Counted from the stretch's first letter, positions 44,590-54,820 are shown. The stretch is 64,000 nt of DNA from Chitinophagaceae bacterium (GCA_004322425.1 SCVJ01000019.1:1-64000), one strand, 5' to 3'. Notes: generated by a model from the sequence alone, not told the origin. Numbers and translations: made by a program.

Positions 44590-45288
44590 TTACTTTCCAG
44601 TAAGAATAACTCCCAAAGTGCCCAACACAACTTTTACATCAAAGAAAAGAGAATTGTTTTGTTGATAATAAAAATCATAACGACTTCGATCAATCATCTC
44701 TTCTACATTTTCTGCATATCCAAATTGCACCATTCCCCAACTGCTGAGCCCTGGTTTTACTTGTTGCAAATTTTTGTAGTGAGGATACTTAGCTATTATT
44801 TGCTGAATGAAAAATTCTCTTTCAGGCCGAGGTCCAATCAAACTCATATCGCCTTTTAGAATATTCCAAAGTTGAGGTAGTTCATCCAAGCGCCAACGAC
44901 GCATAATTTTTCCCCATGGCGTAATTCGATTATCTTCTTCGGAGGAAAGTTGTGGACCATTTTTTTCCGCATGCTCAACCATTGAACGAAATTTAATCAT
45001 TAAAAAAGGTTTTCCATTTTTACCAATTCGTTCCTGAAAATAAAAAATAGAACCTGAAAATTTTGTGCGAACAGCTACATACAATAATAAAGGCGATAAA
45101 AAAATCAACCCAAAAGAAGCACTTAGAATATCTAGTATTCTTTTAAAATCCTGCTGTTGTTTTGATAAAAGTGAAAAGCTTTCTCCTTCGGGCAAAAGAA
45201 CAAATTCATTTCCGTGTTTGATGTAGTGGGGAACAGCAATAACTTCTTGAACATCTTTAGTTGTATTTGGAATAATCGGAGGATTCAA
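44590..45288 (-). CDS. Undecaprenyl-phosphate sugar phosphotransferase (bacterial sugar transferase)
   Basis: 232 residues, starting at TTG (45288) with no in-frame ATG and a stop four codons upstream. One membrane segment (ILSASFGLIFLSPLLLYVAV) precedes the conserved catalytic block: FYFQERIGKNGKPF, MIKFRSM, RRWRLDELPQLWNIL and GDMSLIGPRPE. The family moves a sugar phosphate from a UDP-sugar to undecaprenyl phosphate, the first step of exopolysaccharide or O-antigen units. No polysaccharide cluster is adjacent. A -7 box TATTTTTG lies upstream. Confidence 0.9.
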   Translation of the reverse strand: MNPPIIPNTTKDVQEVIAVPHYIKHGNEFVLLPEGESFSLLSKQQQDFKRILDILSASFGLIFLSPLLLYVAVRTKFSGSIFYFQERIGKNGKPFLMIKFRSMVEHAEKNGPQLSSEEDNRITPWGKIMRRWRLDELPQLWNILKGDMSLIGPRPEREFFIQQIIAKYPHYKNLQQVKPGLSSWGMVQFGYAENVEEMIDRSRYDFYYQQNNSLFFDVKVVLGTLGVILTGK

Positions 45289-45612
45289 AATGAGTTATTT
45301 ATTAAGTTGCTGTGGGTGCAAAAATAGGATACAAGTATTACAATTTTTTACCTTTCATAAATTTAGAATCTCGTCTAAGCTCGCTTGATAAAAGTTTGCG
45401 ACTTTACTCAGAGAGCAAATTTTTTTGGCTGAGTACTGTTACTGAGCCCTGAGATTCCTGAGTGATGACGAAGACATCGTACCGTAGGATCGAAGTCAAT
45501 ATTCTCATAACTAATCAGCAGTATCGAAGATTCGGATTGTAATTTCATTATTTTGTAACTTGCACACTCCTATATTTTTCAGCAACCAACTGAATTCACA
45601 TAAATTAGAATT
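45289..45612. other. Intergenic region with a small palindromic repeat element
   Basis: No gene is seen in this 324-base gap between divergent genes. It holds an inverted pair GAATCTC (45367-45373) and GAGATTC (about 45451-45457). Between them is a hairpin with arms GGCTGAGTA (45427-45435) and TACTGAGCC (45440-45448) around CTGT, with one G/G mismatch in the stem. CTGAG occurs four times within 34 bases. The composition differs from the flanks and recalls extragenic palindromic elements. Possible -7 boxes lie at both ends. Confidence 0.45.
45319..45326 (-). promoter_or_regulatory. Promoter -7 box of the sugar transferase gene
   Basis: The minus strand 45326-45319 reads TATTTTTG, an exact match, 30 bases before the TTG start at 45288. 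Confidence 0.5.
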
Positions 45613-47955
45613 ATGCAGAATGACCTTCGCAAACAACAAGCACTTGAATACCACGCCAACGGAAGGCCCGGAAAAATTGAAGTAGTACCCACAAAAGAAG
45701 CTAAAACGCAAAGAGATCTGTCGCTGGCATATTCGCCTGGAGTAGCCTTTCCCTGTTTAGAAATTGCTGAAAATATTGAGAACGTTTATAAATATACCGC
45801 TAAAGGAAATTTAGTAGCCGTTATCAGCAATGGTTCGGCGGTGTTGGGATTGGGGAATATTGGTCCCGAAGCCAGCAAACCGGTTATGGAAGGAAAGGGT
45901 GTATTGTTTAAAATTTTTGCAGATATTGATGTTTTTGATATTGAAATTGATGAAAAAGATCCAGAAAAATTTGTACAAATTGTAAAAGCCTTGCAACCCA
46001 CTTTTGGGGGCATCAATTTGGAAGACATAAAAGCACCGGAATGTTTTTACATCGAAAAAAAATTAAAAGATGAATTGCAAATTCCGGTAATGCACGACGA
46101 TCAGCACGGTACCGCTATTATATCAGCGGCTGCTTTATTAAATGCATTGGAAATTCAAAAAAAGAAAATTGAAAAAGTAAAATTTGTTGTAAACGGAGCC
46201 GGTGCTGCTGCCATGGCTTGTAGTCATTTATATGAATCGTTAGGAGCCAAACACGAAAATTTTATTATGTTCGATAGAAAGGGAGTTCTTCATAAAGGAA
46301 GAACCGATCTTGAAGAATTTAAACTAAAGTTTGCCAATGCTAACACCGATATGTCGCTATCGCAAGCAATGAAGGATGCCGATGTATTTATTGGATTAAG
46401 CGTTGGAAATGCGATTACTGCTGAGATGGTTAAAAGCATGGCTAAAAATCCAATCGTTTTTGCAATGGCCAATCCCGATCCTGAAATTAGTTGGGAAGAA
46501 GCCACCAGTGCAAGAAAAGATATTATTATGGCTACAGGCCGTAGCGATTACCCCAATCAGGTTAATAATGTTTTAGGGTTCCCATATATATTTCGTGGTG
46601 CATTGGATGTTCGAGCAAAACAAATCAACGAAGCGATGAAATTGGCTGCCGTAAAAGCATTAGCCGAATTAGCCAAAACACCGGTACCCGATATTGTAAA
46701 TATGGCGTATGGCGAAAAGAACATCGTTTTTGGTAGAGATTATATTATTCCCAAACCACTCGATCCGCGATTATTGATTACGGTTGCTCCCGCTGTTGCT
46801 AAAGCTGCCATGGAAAGTAATGTGGCTCAATTTCCAATTCTTGATTGGAATAAATATACTACACAACTGAATAAAAGATTAGGATTAGATAATCAGGTGT
46901 TGCGTGTAATTGGAAATAAAGCCAAGCGAAATCCGAAACGAATTGTTTTTGCTGAAGCCGATAATATTAAAATATTAAAAGCAGCACAGATAATCATCGA
47001 CGAAGGAATTGGCTATCCGATTTTGTTGGGCAATGAAATAAAAATCAAACAAATTGCTTTAGAAAACGGAATTGACATTGAAGGGTTGCCCATTTTGGAT
47101 TCTAAAAGTGATGCTACCGAAGAGAAAAGAAATTTATATGGAGAAATTTTTCTTCGCAAACGCGGCCGAAAAGGTTTTAATGCGTATGAAGCAAAGAAAA
47201 TAATGCGCGATAGAAATTATTATGGTTGTATGATGGTTGAATGTGGTGATGCCGATTGTATGATTTCCGGTTTGGCAAAAAATTATCCCGATACCATTCG
47301 ACCAGCTATTCAAACTATTGGTACCGAAGAAGGCGTGAGTAAAATTGCCGGCATGTATTTAATGCTCACTAAAAAAGGACCAATATTTTTAGCTGATACC
47401 ACAGTTAACTTTAATCCAACGGCACAAGAAATAGCAGACATCACATTATTAGTAGCAAAAGAAATTCAGCAATTTAATATCACTCCTCGAATTGCCATGT
47501 TGAGTTATTCCAATTTTGGAAGTAGCAGTTCACCCGAAGCGCGGTTGATGAATGAAGCTAGAAATTTGGTGAAACAAAAAACACCATCACTTATTATTGA
47601 CGGCGAAATGCAGGCGAGTGTGGCTTTCAACAACGAAATGATGAAAGAGAATTATCCTTTTTGCGAGTTAATCGATATGCAAGTGAATACACTAATATTT
47701 CCCAATTTAGCATCTGGAAATATTGCGTATAATTTGTTGAAAGAATTAGATACGGCGGACGCCATCGGTCCTATTTTATTAGGATTAAAAAAACCAGTAC
47801 ACATTCTTCAATTGGGAAGTTCCGTTCGTAGTATTATCAATATGGCAATGATTGCTGTGGTGGATGCACAAATAAAAACGAAAGCACCTACCGAAGAAAT
47901 TGTTAAAAAATCTCGTTGGTGGAAACGCATCAACAAAGCAAAACAAGAAATGTAA
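45613..47955 (+). CDS. maeB: NADP-dependent malic enzyme fused to phosphotransacetylase-like domain
   Basis: 780 residues. The N-terminal ~430 residues are malic enzyme: [44 protein letters not shown] and the NADP site [13 protein letters not shown]. The C-terminal ~330 residues are a phosphate acetyltransferase-like domain ([56 protein letters not shown]). MaeB-type enzymes decarboxylate malate to pyruvate with NADP+, feeding NADPH and pyruvate to biosynthesis; the PTA-like domain is often regulatory. It stands alone. Confidence 0.95.
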   Translation: MQNDLRKQQALEYHANGRPGKIEVVPTKEAKTQRDLSLAYSPGVAFPCLEIAENIENVYKYTAKGNLVAVISNGSAVLGLGNIGPEASKPVMEGKGVLFKIFADIDVFDIEIDEKDPEKFVQIVKALQPTFGGINLEDIKAPECFYIEKKLKDELQIPVMHDDQHGTAIISAAALLNALEIQKKKIEKVKFVVNGAGAAAMACSHLYESLGAKHENFIMFDRKGVLHKGRTDLEEFKLKFANANTDMSLSQAMKDADVFIGLSVGNAITAEMVKSMAKNPIVFAMANPDPEISWEEATSARKDIIMATGRSDYPNQVNNVLGFPYIFRGALDVRAKQINEAMKLAAVKALAELAKTPVPDIVNMAYGEKNIVFGRDYIIPKPLDPRLLITVAPAVAKAAMESNVAQFPILDWNKYTTQLNKRLGLDNQVLRVIGNKAKRNPKRIVFAEADNIKILKAAQIIIDEGIGYPILLGNEIKIKQIALENGIDIEGLPILDSKSDATEEKRNLYGEIFLRKRGRKGFNAYEAKKIMRDRNYYGCMMVECGDADCMISGLAKNYPDTIRPAIQTIGTEEGVSKIAGMYLMLTKKGPIFLADTTVNFNPTAQEIADITLLVAKEIQQFNITPRIAMLSYSNFGSSSSPEARLMNEARNLVKQKTPSLIIDGEMQASVAFNNEMMKENYPFCELIDMQVNTLIFPNLASGNIAYNLLKELDTADAIGPILLGLKKPVHILQLGSSVRSIINMAMIAVVDAQIKTKAPTEEIVKKSRWWKRINKAKQEM

Positions 47956-48028
47956 TAGACAATTTGCGTTTCGTTCATTTTCCTAAAAAAACACAAAATT
48001 TATTTCGTACTTTTCAGTATAATTTTTT

Positions 48029-48766
48029 ATGAAATTATTCAGTGAAATTGGTGGTTACTGTTTGATGATAAAAGGAATGTTTTCGAAACCGGAAAACAAA
48101 AAAGTGTATTGGAACGAACTGATGCATCAATGCTCCGAAATTGGAATTGGCGCGTTGGGTATCGTTGCCATCATTTCTGTTTTTATGGGAGCTGTTTCTA
48201 CTATTCAAACAGCCTACCAACTTGTAAGTCCTTTTATTCCATTGTCAACAATTGCGCAAGTAGTGCGAGATACCGTCATTCTAGAATTTGCGCCCACCTT
48301 AGTTTGTATTGTATTAGCGGGTGTTATTGGCGGTAAAATAGCCAGCGAACTGGGCAATATGCGTGTGAGTGAACAAATTGATGCGCTAGAAATTATGGGT
48401 ATCAACTCTAAAACTTTTTTAATTTTTCCCAAAATTATTGCTGCCTTATTAGTCATTCCAATTTTAGTAATCATTGCAGCTGTATTAGGAATTATGGGAG
48501 GCCGCACCGCAGGAATTATGGTGGGTATTATTTCTGGTTACACTTTTGATCATGGATTGATGGAGGGTTTTCTGCCGTACAATGTTTTTTTTGCATTGAC
48601 TAAAGCCTACACATTTGCATTTATTATTGCTAGCATTTCCTGTTTTTATGGTTACAATGTAAAAGGAGGTTCTTTGGAAATTGGAAAAGCAAGTACGAAA
48701 GCCGTGGTAGTCATTTGCATTCTCATTTTACTTGCCGATTATTTACTAGCCTCTTTATTACTCTAA
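48029..48766 (+). CDS. MlaE-family ABC transporter permease
   Basis: 245 residues with five or six hydrophobic segments. The conserved MlaE strip FAPTLVCIVLAGVIGGKIASELGNMRVSEQIDALEIMG is clear. In the Mla system this permease moves phospholipids between the inner and outer membranes. The ATPase gene follows 17 bases later. No MCE-domain (MlaD) gene is adjacent here, so the third component is encoded elsewhere or absent. Confidence 0.9.
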   Translation: MKLFSEIGGYCLMIKGMFSKPENKKVYWNELMHQCSEIGIGALGIVAIISVFMGAVSTIQTAYQLVSPFIPLSTIAQVVRDTVILEFAPTLVCIVLAGVIGGKIASELGNMRVSEQIDALEIMGINSKTFLIFPKIIAALLVIPILVIIAAVLGIMGGRTAGIMVGIISGYTFDHGLMEGFLPYNVFFALTKAYTFAFIIASISCFYGYNVKGGSLEIGKASTKAVVVICILILLADYLLASLLL

Positions 48767-48783
48767 CTTATTTTACACAAATA

Positions 48784-49560
48784 ATGATTGAAGCTAAAAA
48801 TATAGTAAAAGGGTTTGATGAAAGAAATGTCATTAACAACGTAAGCACGATTCTAAAAACTGGACAATGCAATTTAATTATTGGTGCCAGTGGTAGTGGA
48901 AAAACTGTACTAATGAAATGTATGGTGGGACTGTACGAACCGGACCAAGGTGAAATTTTTTATGGCGGACAGAATTTTACTAATATGAGTTTCAAAGAAA
49001 GAACCGTTATTCGAAAAGAAATAGGGATGCTCTTTCAAGGATCCGCACTTTTTGATAGCATGACGGTAGAACAGAATATTCTTTTTCCGTTGAATATGTT
49101 TACAGATTTATCGTACAAGGAAAAACTAAAACGGGTAAACGAAGTTCTGGATCGCGTGAACTTAAATGCTACCAATAAAAAATATCCTTCGGCTTTGAGT
49201 GGTGGAATGAAAAAAAGAGTTGGTATTGCAAGAGCCATTGTTTTAAATCCAAAATATTTGTTTTGTGACGAACCTAATTCAGGATTAGATCCACAAACTT
49301 CGTTGGTTATTGATCAGCTCATCAAAGATTTAACGGAGGAATATAAAATCACTACGGTTGTAAATACGCACGATATGAATAGCGTGATGGAAATTGGAAA
49401 CTTCATTGTTTACATGCATCAAGGAAAAAAAGAATGGGAAGGTTCCAATAAAGAAATTATTTTTTCGAAAAATAAATTACTGAACGATTTCATATTTGCA
49501 TCGGAATTTTTGAAAGATGCGAAAGAAAAAAGAATGACGGAAGAAACCCAAAAGCAATAA
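48784..49560 (+). CDS. MlaF-type ABC transporter ATPase
   Basis: 258 residues from the ATG at 48784; an in-frame start at 48715 lies inside the permease gene and adds 23 unlike residues. Walker A is GASGSGKTVLMK, the signature LSGGMKKRVGIARAI, Walker B YLFCDEPNSGLDP and the switch His VVNTHDMNS. The strip CMVGLYEPDQGEI and MKKRVGIARA are typical of MlaF. It powers the permease encoded just upstream. The C-terminal ~40 residues are charged. Confidence 0.92.
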   Translation: MIEAKNIVKGFDERNVINNVSTILKTGQCNLIIGASGSGKTVLMKCMVGLYEPDQGEIFYGGQNFTNMSFKERTVIRKEIGMLFQGSALFDSMTVEQNILFPLNMFTDLSYKEKLKRVNEVLDRVNLNATNKKYPSALSGGMKKRVGIARAIVLNPKYLFCDEPNSGLDPQTSLVIDQLIKDLTEEYKITTVVNTHDMNSVMEIGNFIVYMHQGKKEWEGSNKEIIFSKNKLLNDFIFASEFLKDAKEKRMTEETQKQ

Positions 49561-49617
49561 AAAAATTACTTAAGGTTTGACCAGTACCTAATTAATAGGT
49601 CCCCCCTCCTCTTTAAT

Positions 49618-49658
49618 TTCATCCATAGTTATTAATCGCCGTTCATCCATTAATCGCC
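49618..49658 (+). repeat. Short imperfect direct repeat before the DUF5916 gene
   Basis: TTCATCCAT...TTAATCGCC occurs twice: 49618-49640, with six extra bases in the middle, and 49642-49658 without them. It lies directly upstream of the promoter box at 49681. Confidence 0.45.
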
Positions 49659-49680
49659 TTTCCATACTATAATAGTGGCG

Positions 49681-49688
49681 TACCTTTG
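49681..49688 (+). promoter_or_regulatory. Promoter -7 box of the DUF5916 gene
   Basis: TACCTTTG is an exact match, ten bases before the ATG at 49699. It supports that start over an in-frame one at 49675, which lies upstream of the box. Confidence 0.6.
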
Positions 49689-49698
49689 CGGCACTTTT

Positions 49699-51942
49699 AT
49701 GAAAATAATATTTACCACTTTATTCGTTTTATTTACCCATTTTTTATTGGCACAAACTAGTACGCCTCAGCGTAATGAGGACAACTATTTTATCCATATC
49801 AAAAAAGCAGTTGGTAAAATTGTTGTGGATGGAAAATTGGATGAAGAAGACTGGAGCCGCGCAGAAGTAGCTAACAACTTTAAACAAAATTTTCCCTACG
49901 ACTCTTCGACAGCAGCTATGCAAACAGTTGCCAAAATTACTTTCGACGATCAATTTCTATATATCAGTGGAGTCTGTTATCAACCAGAAAAGTATGTAGT
50001 ACAGAGTCTTCGTCGCGATTATCCCAATGGAAGTTCCGATGTATTTTTTGTTTTGATTGATCCATTTCGAGATAATTTGAATGGATTTTATTTCTCCGTT
50101 ACACCTTTTGGTGCGCAAAAAGAAGGATTGATTTTTGGCGGAGCCGATAACAATTTCGATTGGGATAATAAATGGTATTGCGAGTCGGTAAGAAACAAAG
50201 ATTATTATTCCGTTGAAATGGCAATTCCTTTTAAAACGCTTCGTTATAAATTAGATCCTTCAGGGAAAAATGAGTGGAATATTAATTTTGCACGAAACAA
50301 TCTTTTTATAAACGAGCGAAGTAGCTGGGCTCCCATTCCTCGTAATTTCAGAATGATTGACATTAATTTTAGTGGAAGAATGCTGTGGGATGAACCACCA
50401 CCTTTTCCAGGCAAAAACTTTTCTATCATTCCGTTTGGCTTAGCTGGAGGATCTAAAAATTTTATTAAACAAACTCCTGTAAAAAAAGAATTTGAGATGG
50501 GGATGGATGCAAAAATTGCAATTACACCAGCGCTAAATCTCGATCTTACAGTGAATCCCGATTTTGCACAAGTGGAAGTTGATCGACAAGTAACAAATCT
50601 TAGTCGCTTTGAATTATTTTTTCCGGAACGCAGACAATTTTTTTTAGAAAACAACGACCTCTTTGGAAATTTTGGTAGCCAAAGTATTAACCCATTTTTT
50701 TCGAGAAGAATTGGTTTGAGTAAAAATCCGGCAACAGGCGAAAACACGAAAGTTCCCATTCTTGCCGGTGCTCGCTTTAGTGGAAGAATTAATAAAGATT
50801 GGCGTGTTGGCGTTTTGAATATGCAAACAGGCAAATTTGGAAATATTAAAGCTGCCAACTTTACAACACTTGCGTTGGAACGTAGAGTAGGTGCAAGAAG
50901 TAATATTGGATTAATTGTTGTAAATAAAGATGAACTAAATAACAAGTCGAGTGCGCTTCGCTTCAATCGTGTTATTGGAATGGATTACAATTTAGCTAGT
51001 AAAGACAGTCGTATTACTGGAAAACTTTTTTTACATAAAAGTTTTGCTCCGCAAAATAGCGTTGGCCAAATTGCAATGGGACAAGAAATTCAGTTTACCG
51101 GCAAAAAAATAAACCTCAATAGTTCAATTAATAATGTAGGTAAAAATTTTGTTGCCGAAGTTGGTTACGTTCCTCGTAATGGATTTGCCAGCACTGCCAG
51201 TAATATTTCTTTTGTGTTTTATCCAAAAAACAAAATTAGTAAATGGATAAATAATTTTAGGATGGGACCTGATTGGGATATTATTTACGGAAAAAATGAG
51301 AAACGCGTTACAGATTGGGATGCCGGTATCTTTTATCGTTTCGCATTCCAAAGTGGTGCCGAATTGAATGGCGCATTTCTTCGTCATGATTACACGTATT
51401 TATTTAGTCCGTTTGATCCTACCAATCAAGGTGGTGCTTCACTACCCGCCGGAACAAGTTATACTTATAGAAGTAATCGGTTTAATTTCAGAAGTAATCA
51501 ACGAAAGAGTTTTTATTATTCCCTTAACGGAAGATTTGGTGAATACTTCAATGGAACATTAACTCAAATGCAAACTACTTGGAGTTATCGTGCCGGCATC
51601 TTCGCCATAATTAGTTTGGATGTAAACTATACTAAAATAAATCTTCCACAGCCCTATTCAGATGCGGCGTTTTGGTTGATTGGACCAAAGGCAGAATTTT
51701 CATTTAGCCGATCTGTATTTTTCAATGCCTTTTTACAATATAATAATCAGATTAATAATTTTAATCTCAATGCTAGATTTCAATGGCGTTTCAAACCCGT
51801 AAGTGACTTTTTTATTGTTTATACGGATAACTATTTTGCTTCTGACGATCCGCAAACCCTTGTCAACAATAGACAAGTAACAGCTTTTATGCCCAAGAAT
51901 AGAGCCATTGTAGCCAAGCTAACTTATTGGTTAAACTTGTAA
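49699..51942 (+). CDS. DUF5916 outer-membrane protein with N-terminal CBM9-like domain
   Basis: 747 residues from the ATG at 49699, with a signal peptide (KIIFTTLFVLFTHFLLAQ). The first ~220 residues are a carbohydrate-binding-9-like domain (GKIVVDGKLDEEDWSRAE, KITFDDQFLYISGVCYQ, YSVEMAIPFKTLRY). The rest is the DUF5916 part, rich in amphipathic strands (NLDLTVNPDFAQVEVDRQ, LFFPERRQFFLEN, a barrel-like C-terminus). Such proteins sit in the outer membrane of many Bacteroidota; their substrate is unknown. No SusCD pair is adjacent. Confidence 0.88.
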   Translation: MKIIFTTLFVLFTHFLLAQTSTPQRNEDNYFIHIKKAVGKIVVDGKLDEEDWSRAEVANNFKQNFPYDSSTAAMQTVAKITFDDQFLYISGVCYQPEKYVVQSLRRDYPNGSSDVFFVLIDPFRDNLNGFYFSVTPFGAQKEGLIFGGADNNFDWDNKWYCESVRNKDYYSVEMAIPFKTLRYKLDPSGKNEWNINFARNNLFINERSSWAPIPRNFRMIDINFSGRMLWDEPPPFPGKNFSIIPFGLAGGSKNFIKQTPVKKEFEMGMDAKIAITPALNLDLTVNPDFAQVEVDRQVTNLSRFELFFPERRQFFLENNDLFGNFGSQSINPFFSRRIGLSKNPATGENTKVPILAGARFSGRINKDWRVGVLNMQTGKFGNIKAANFTTLALERRVGARSNIGLIVVNKDELNNKSSALRFNRVIGMDYNLASKDSRITGKLFLHKSFAPQNSVGQIAMGQEIQFTGKKINLNSSINNVGKNFVAEVGYVPRNGFASTASNISFVFYPKNKISKWINNFRMGPDWDIIYGKNEKRVTDWDAGIFYRFAFQSGAELNGAFLRHDYTYLFSPFDPTNQGGASLPAGTSYTYRSNRFNFRSNQRKSFYYSLNGRFGEYFNGTLTQMQTTWSYRAGIFAIISLDVNYTKINLPQPYSDAAFWLIGPKAEFSFSRSVFFNAFLQYNNQINNFNLNARFQWRFKPVSDFFIVYTDNYFASDDPQTLVNNRQVTAFMPKNRAIVAKLTYWLNL

Positions 51943-51972
51943 TCTTTATATTATTTCCCTGCTTAAATCCAC

Positions 51973-51980
51973 TATTTTTG
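51973..51980 (+). promoter_or_regulatory. Promoter -7 box of sucD
   Basis: TATTTTTG is an exact match, 21 bases before the ATG at 52002. Confidence 0.55.
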
Positions 51981-52001
51981 CGCCATTAATTCAAGGTAAA
52001 T

Positions 52002-52877
52002 ATGAGTATTCTTGTTACTAAAAATTCCAAGGTTATTGTACAGGGTTTTACAGGTACGGAAGGAACTTTTCACTCTTCTCAAATGATCGAATATGGTACA
52101 CAAATTGTAGGTGGTGTAACTCCCGGAAAAGGTGGAAGCACACATCTTGATAAGCCTATATTTAATACAGTTGCAGACTGTGTCAAAAACACCGGTGCTA
52201 ATGTGAGTATAATTTTTGTGCCACCAAATTTTGCTGCTGATGCAATTATGGAAGCTGCTGATGCCGGAATTGAATTAGTAGTTTGTATAACAGAAGGAAT
52301 ACCGGTTCAAGATATGGTGCAGGTTAAACATTATTTAAACGGAGGAAATACAAAATTAATTGGACCAAATTGTCCGGGTATAATTACTGCCGACGAATGT
52401 AAAGTGGGAATTATGCCGGGATTTGTTTTTAAAAAAGGAAGAATAGGTATCGTTTCAAAATCGGGGACATTAACTTACGAAGCGGCTGATCAAATTGTGA
52501 AAGCAGGACTTGGTATTTCAACAGCAGTTGGAATTGGTGGCGATCCTATCATTGGCACAACTACAAAAGATGCGGTAGAATTATTTATGAACGATGAGAA
52601 TACGGATGCCATTGTAATGATTGGAGAAATTGGTGGTGGAATGGAAGCGGAAGCAGCTAATTGGATAAAATCAACCGGAAATAAAAAACCTGTAGTTGGA
52701 TTTATTGCGGGACAAACAGCTCCTCCCGGACGAAGAATGGGACATGCCGGTGCAATTGTTGGTGGTGCCGATGATACTGCCGCAGCTAAAATGAAAATAT
52801 TAAGTGAATGTGGTATTCACGTTGTAAATAGTCCTGCAGATATTGGAAAAAAAATGGCTGAAATTCTTAAAGCCTAA
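52002..52877 (+). CDS. sucD: Succinyl-CoA synthetase, alpha subunit
   Basis: 291 residues. CoA-binding strips are [15 protein letters not shown] and GPNCPGIIT, and the phosphohistidine is in [13 protein letters not shown]. The Glu that contacts it is in [12 protein letters not shown]. With SucC it converts succinyl-CoA to succinate with ATP or GTP formation in the citric acid cycle. The sucC gene is not adjacent, so the two subunits are encoded apart. A terminator follows at 52893. Confidence 0.96.
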   Translation: MSILVTKNSKVIVQGFTGTEGTFHSSQMIEYGTQIVGGVTPGKGGSTHLDKPIFNTVADCVKNTGANVSIIFVPPNFAADAIMEAADAGIELVVCITEGIPVQDMVQVKHYLNGGNTKLIGPNCPGIITADECKVGIMPGFVFKKGRIGIVSKSGTLTYEAADQIVKAGLGISTAVGIGGDPIIGTTTKDAVELFMNDENTDAIVMIGEIGGGMEAEAANWIKSTGNKKPVVGFIAGQTAPPGRRMGHAGAIVGGADDTAAAKMKILSECGIHVVNSPADIGKKMAEILKA

Positions 52878-52892
52878 TCAAAATAAATATTT

Positions 52893-52916
52893 AAACCGCC
52901 ATCGTGCGGTTTTTTT
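52893..52916 (+). terminator. Terminator after sucD
   Basis: AAACCGC (52893-52899), a 6-base loop and GCGGTTT (52906-52912), then more T. A strong intrinsic terminator. Confidence 0.8.
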
Positions 52917-52933
52917 AAGATTAATTTTACAAC

Positions 52934-53986
52934 ATGAAAGTTGATTTCATAATTGTTGGACAAGGTATTTGCGGCACATGGCTTTCTTATTATTTATCAA
53001 AAACACGAGCAAGTTTTGTAGTCATTGATAATAATAAAATCAATTCGTCTTCAAGAACAGCAGCAGGAATTATTAATCCAGTTACCGGAAGAAGAGTAGT
53101 GAAAACATGGATTATTGAATCTCTGCTATCACATTTAAAAATTGCAAGTGTTGAATTAGAAAGAGAGTTAGGCATTCCTGTACTTTCTCAAAAAAACACG
53201 ATTGATTTTTTTCCAACGCAGCAATCAAAATCGGCTTTTGAAGAACGATTAAAATCAGAACAACATTTTCTAAAGCATTGCAACGATCAGGATAAATTTC
53301 ATTCACTCTTCCAGTATGAATTTGGCTATGGTGAAATTAATCCTTGCTTTCTTTTTAATTTACAAGAAGTGCTTCCTGCTTGGAGAAATAAATTAGTTGC
53401 AAGCAATAGATTAGTTGAAGAAGATTTTGATATTCGTAATCTTTCCAGCAATACAAAAGGTGTTTCTTATAAAAATATTAGTGCAGGAAAAATTATTTTC
53501 TGCGATGGGATAGCTTCTATGCAAAATCCATATTTTAAACATCTCCCCTTTGCATTCAATAAAGGGGAAGCACTACTTATTGCATCTGCCGAAATTCCAA
53601 CTACAACTATTTATAAAAAGGGAATAGTGCTGGCACCACAAAAAGATAATTTATTTTGGGTTGGCAGCAATTACGAATGGAATTTCAAAGATGAAAATCC
53701 TACTAAAGAGTTTTTGGACAAAACAAAAAAACAACTGCAAGATTGGCTGAAAGTTCCATTTAAAATCGTAGACCATAAAGCATCTATTCGTCCTGCAAAC
53801 CTTGAACGAAGGCCTTTTGTTGGATTTCTACCTAATAAAAAAAACATTGGCATTTTAAATGGAATGGGAACTAAAGGATGCTCGCTAGCACCTTTTTTTG
53901 CAAAACAATTCGTTGACTTTTTGTTTCATAACTCTACCATTCACGCTGAAGCAGATGTTGCAAGATTTAAGAAAACACTTGAATAA
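52934..53986 (+). CDS. FAD-dependent oxidoreductase (DAO family)
   Basis: 350 residues. The FAD-binding dinucleotide motif is at the N-terminus (FIIVGQGICGTWLSYYLSK), followed by SSRTAAGIINPVTGRR. The C-terminal DAO part has ASIRPANLERRPFVGF and ILNGMGTKGCSLAPFFAKQ. The fold matches amine/amino-acid oxidases and the MnmC oxidase half; the substrate is unknown. It starts 17 bases after the sucD terminator, with a weak -7 box TAATTTTA at 52922-52929. It converges with map. Confidence 0.8.
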   Translation: MKVDFIIVGQGICGTWLSYYLSKTRASFVVIDNNKINSSSRTAAGIINPVTGRRVVKTWIIESLLSHLKIASVELERELGIPVLSQKNTIDFFPTQQSKSAFEERLKSEQHFLKHCNDQDKFHSLFQYEFGYGEINPCFLFNLQEVLPAWRNKLVASNRLVEEDFDIRNLSSNTKGVSYKNISAGKIIFCDGIASMQNPYFKHLPFAFNKGEALLIASAEIPTTTIYKKGIVLAPQKDNLFWVGSNYEWNFKDENPTKEFLDKTKKQLQDWLKVPFKIVDHKASIRPANLERRPFVGFLPNKKNIGILNGMGTKGCSLAPFFAKQFVDFLFHNSTIHAEADVARFKKTLE

Positions 53987-54002
53987 CATTTGCTGTTTTA
54001 CT

Positions 54003-54803
54003 TCAGTAATCGCTAAATAAATTGGAGTTTGCTTTTTCAGCCGCCTCAATAATGCTGTAGTCGGAAAGTATATCCGCTTTGTTTTTTCGAACACATACAT
54101 CGTGTTCAAAATGTACTGATGTTTTTTTATCTTTTGTTCTTACGATCCATCCGTCTTTCTCTGTAAACACAGATCTTGTCCCTAAGTTTATCATAGGTTC
54201 AATTGCCAATACCATTCCGTTTTTTAATTGTGATCCACAACCCCGTTTTCCATAATTTGGTACTTGTGGATCTTCGTGTAAATCTTTTCCTAATCCATGT
54301 CCTACCAATTCTCGAACCACACCATATCCAAATTTTGTTTCTGTGTGATTTTGGATGGCAAATGAAATATCACCAACTCTGTTTCCTACAATTGCCTGTT
54401 CAATGCCTTTGTATAACGACTCTTTTGTTACTTTGATTAATTGAATAATTTCTTTCCCTGGATTGCCAATGGCAAATGTATAGGCGTGATCACCATGCCA
54501 TTTATTCAATATCACACCAACATCAACAGAAATAACATCCCCCTCTTTTAGTTCATTTTTATCAGGGAAACCATGCACCACTACATCGTTTACTGAAATA
54601 CATGAATTAAAAGGATAGCCATGATAATTAAGAAAAGATGGAGTTGCTTTATGATCTCTAATAAATTCTGCAATTACTTTATCAAGATGAAGTGTATTTA
54701 TTCCGGGCTTGATGATACTTGCAACTTCCGTCAATGTTTTGCTAACCAACAAAGCACTTTGGCGCATCCATTCTACTTCTTCAAGTGATTTACAAATAAT
54801 CAT
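54003..54803 (-). CDS. map: Methionine aminopeptidase, type I
   Basis: 266 residues. Metal ligands are in VDVGVILNKWHGDHAYTF (two Asp), ELVGHGLGKDLHE (His), and MVLAIEPMINLG and EHDVCV (Glu). The conserved His is in SVNDVVVHGFPD. It removes the start methionine from new proteins. In many Bacteroidota map sits between secY and infA; here secY precedes it but a terminator lies between, and no infA follows. A weak -7 box GATATTTG lies four bases before its ATG. Confidence 0.95.
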   Translation of the reverse strand: MIICKSLEEVEWMRQSALLVSKTLTEVASIIKPGINTLHLDKVIAEFIRDHKATPSFLNYHGYPFNSCISVNDVVVHGFPDKNELKEGDVISVDVGVILNKWHGDHAYTFAIGNPGKEIIQLIKVTKESLYKGIEQAIVGNRVGDISFAIQNHTETKFGYGVVRELVGHGLGKDLHEDPQVPNYGKRGCGSQLKNGMVLAIEPMINLGTRSVFTEKDGWIVRTKDKKTSVHFEHDVCVRKNKADILSDYSIIEAAEKANSNLFSDY

Positions 54804-54820
54804 GTGGCAAATATCTTCTT

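Noticed and set aside
45289-45612. Insertion sequence or CRISPR remnant in the maeB upstream gap
   Set aside because: No transposase fragment, terminal inverted repeats with target duplication, or regularly spaced repeats; only a small palindrome remains.
50244-50966. Long minus-strand reading frame of about 240 codons inside the DUF5916 gene
   Set aside because: Antisense shadow: the opposite strand carries a continuous family match, and the frame shows no signal, domain or start context.
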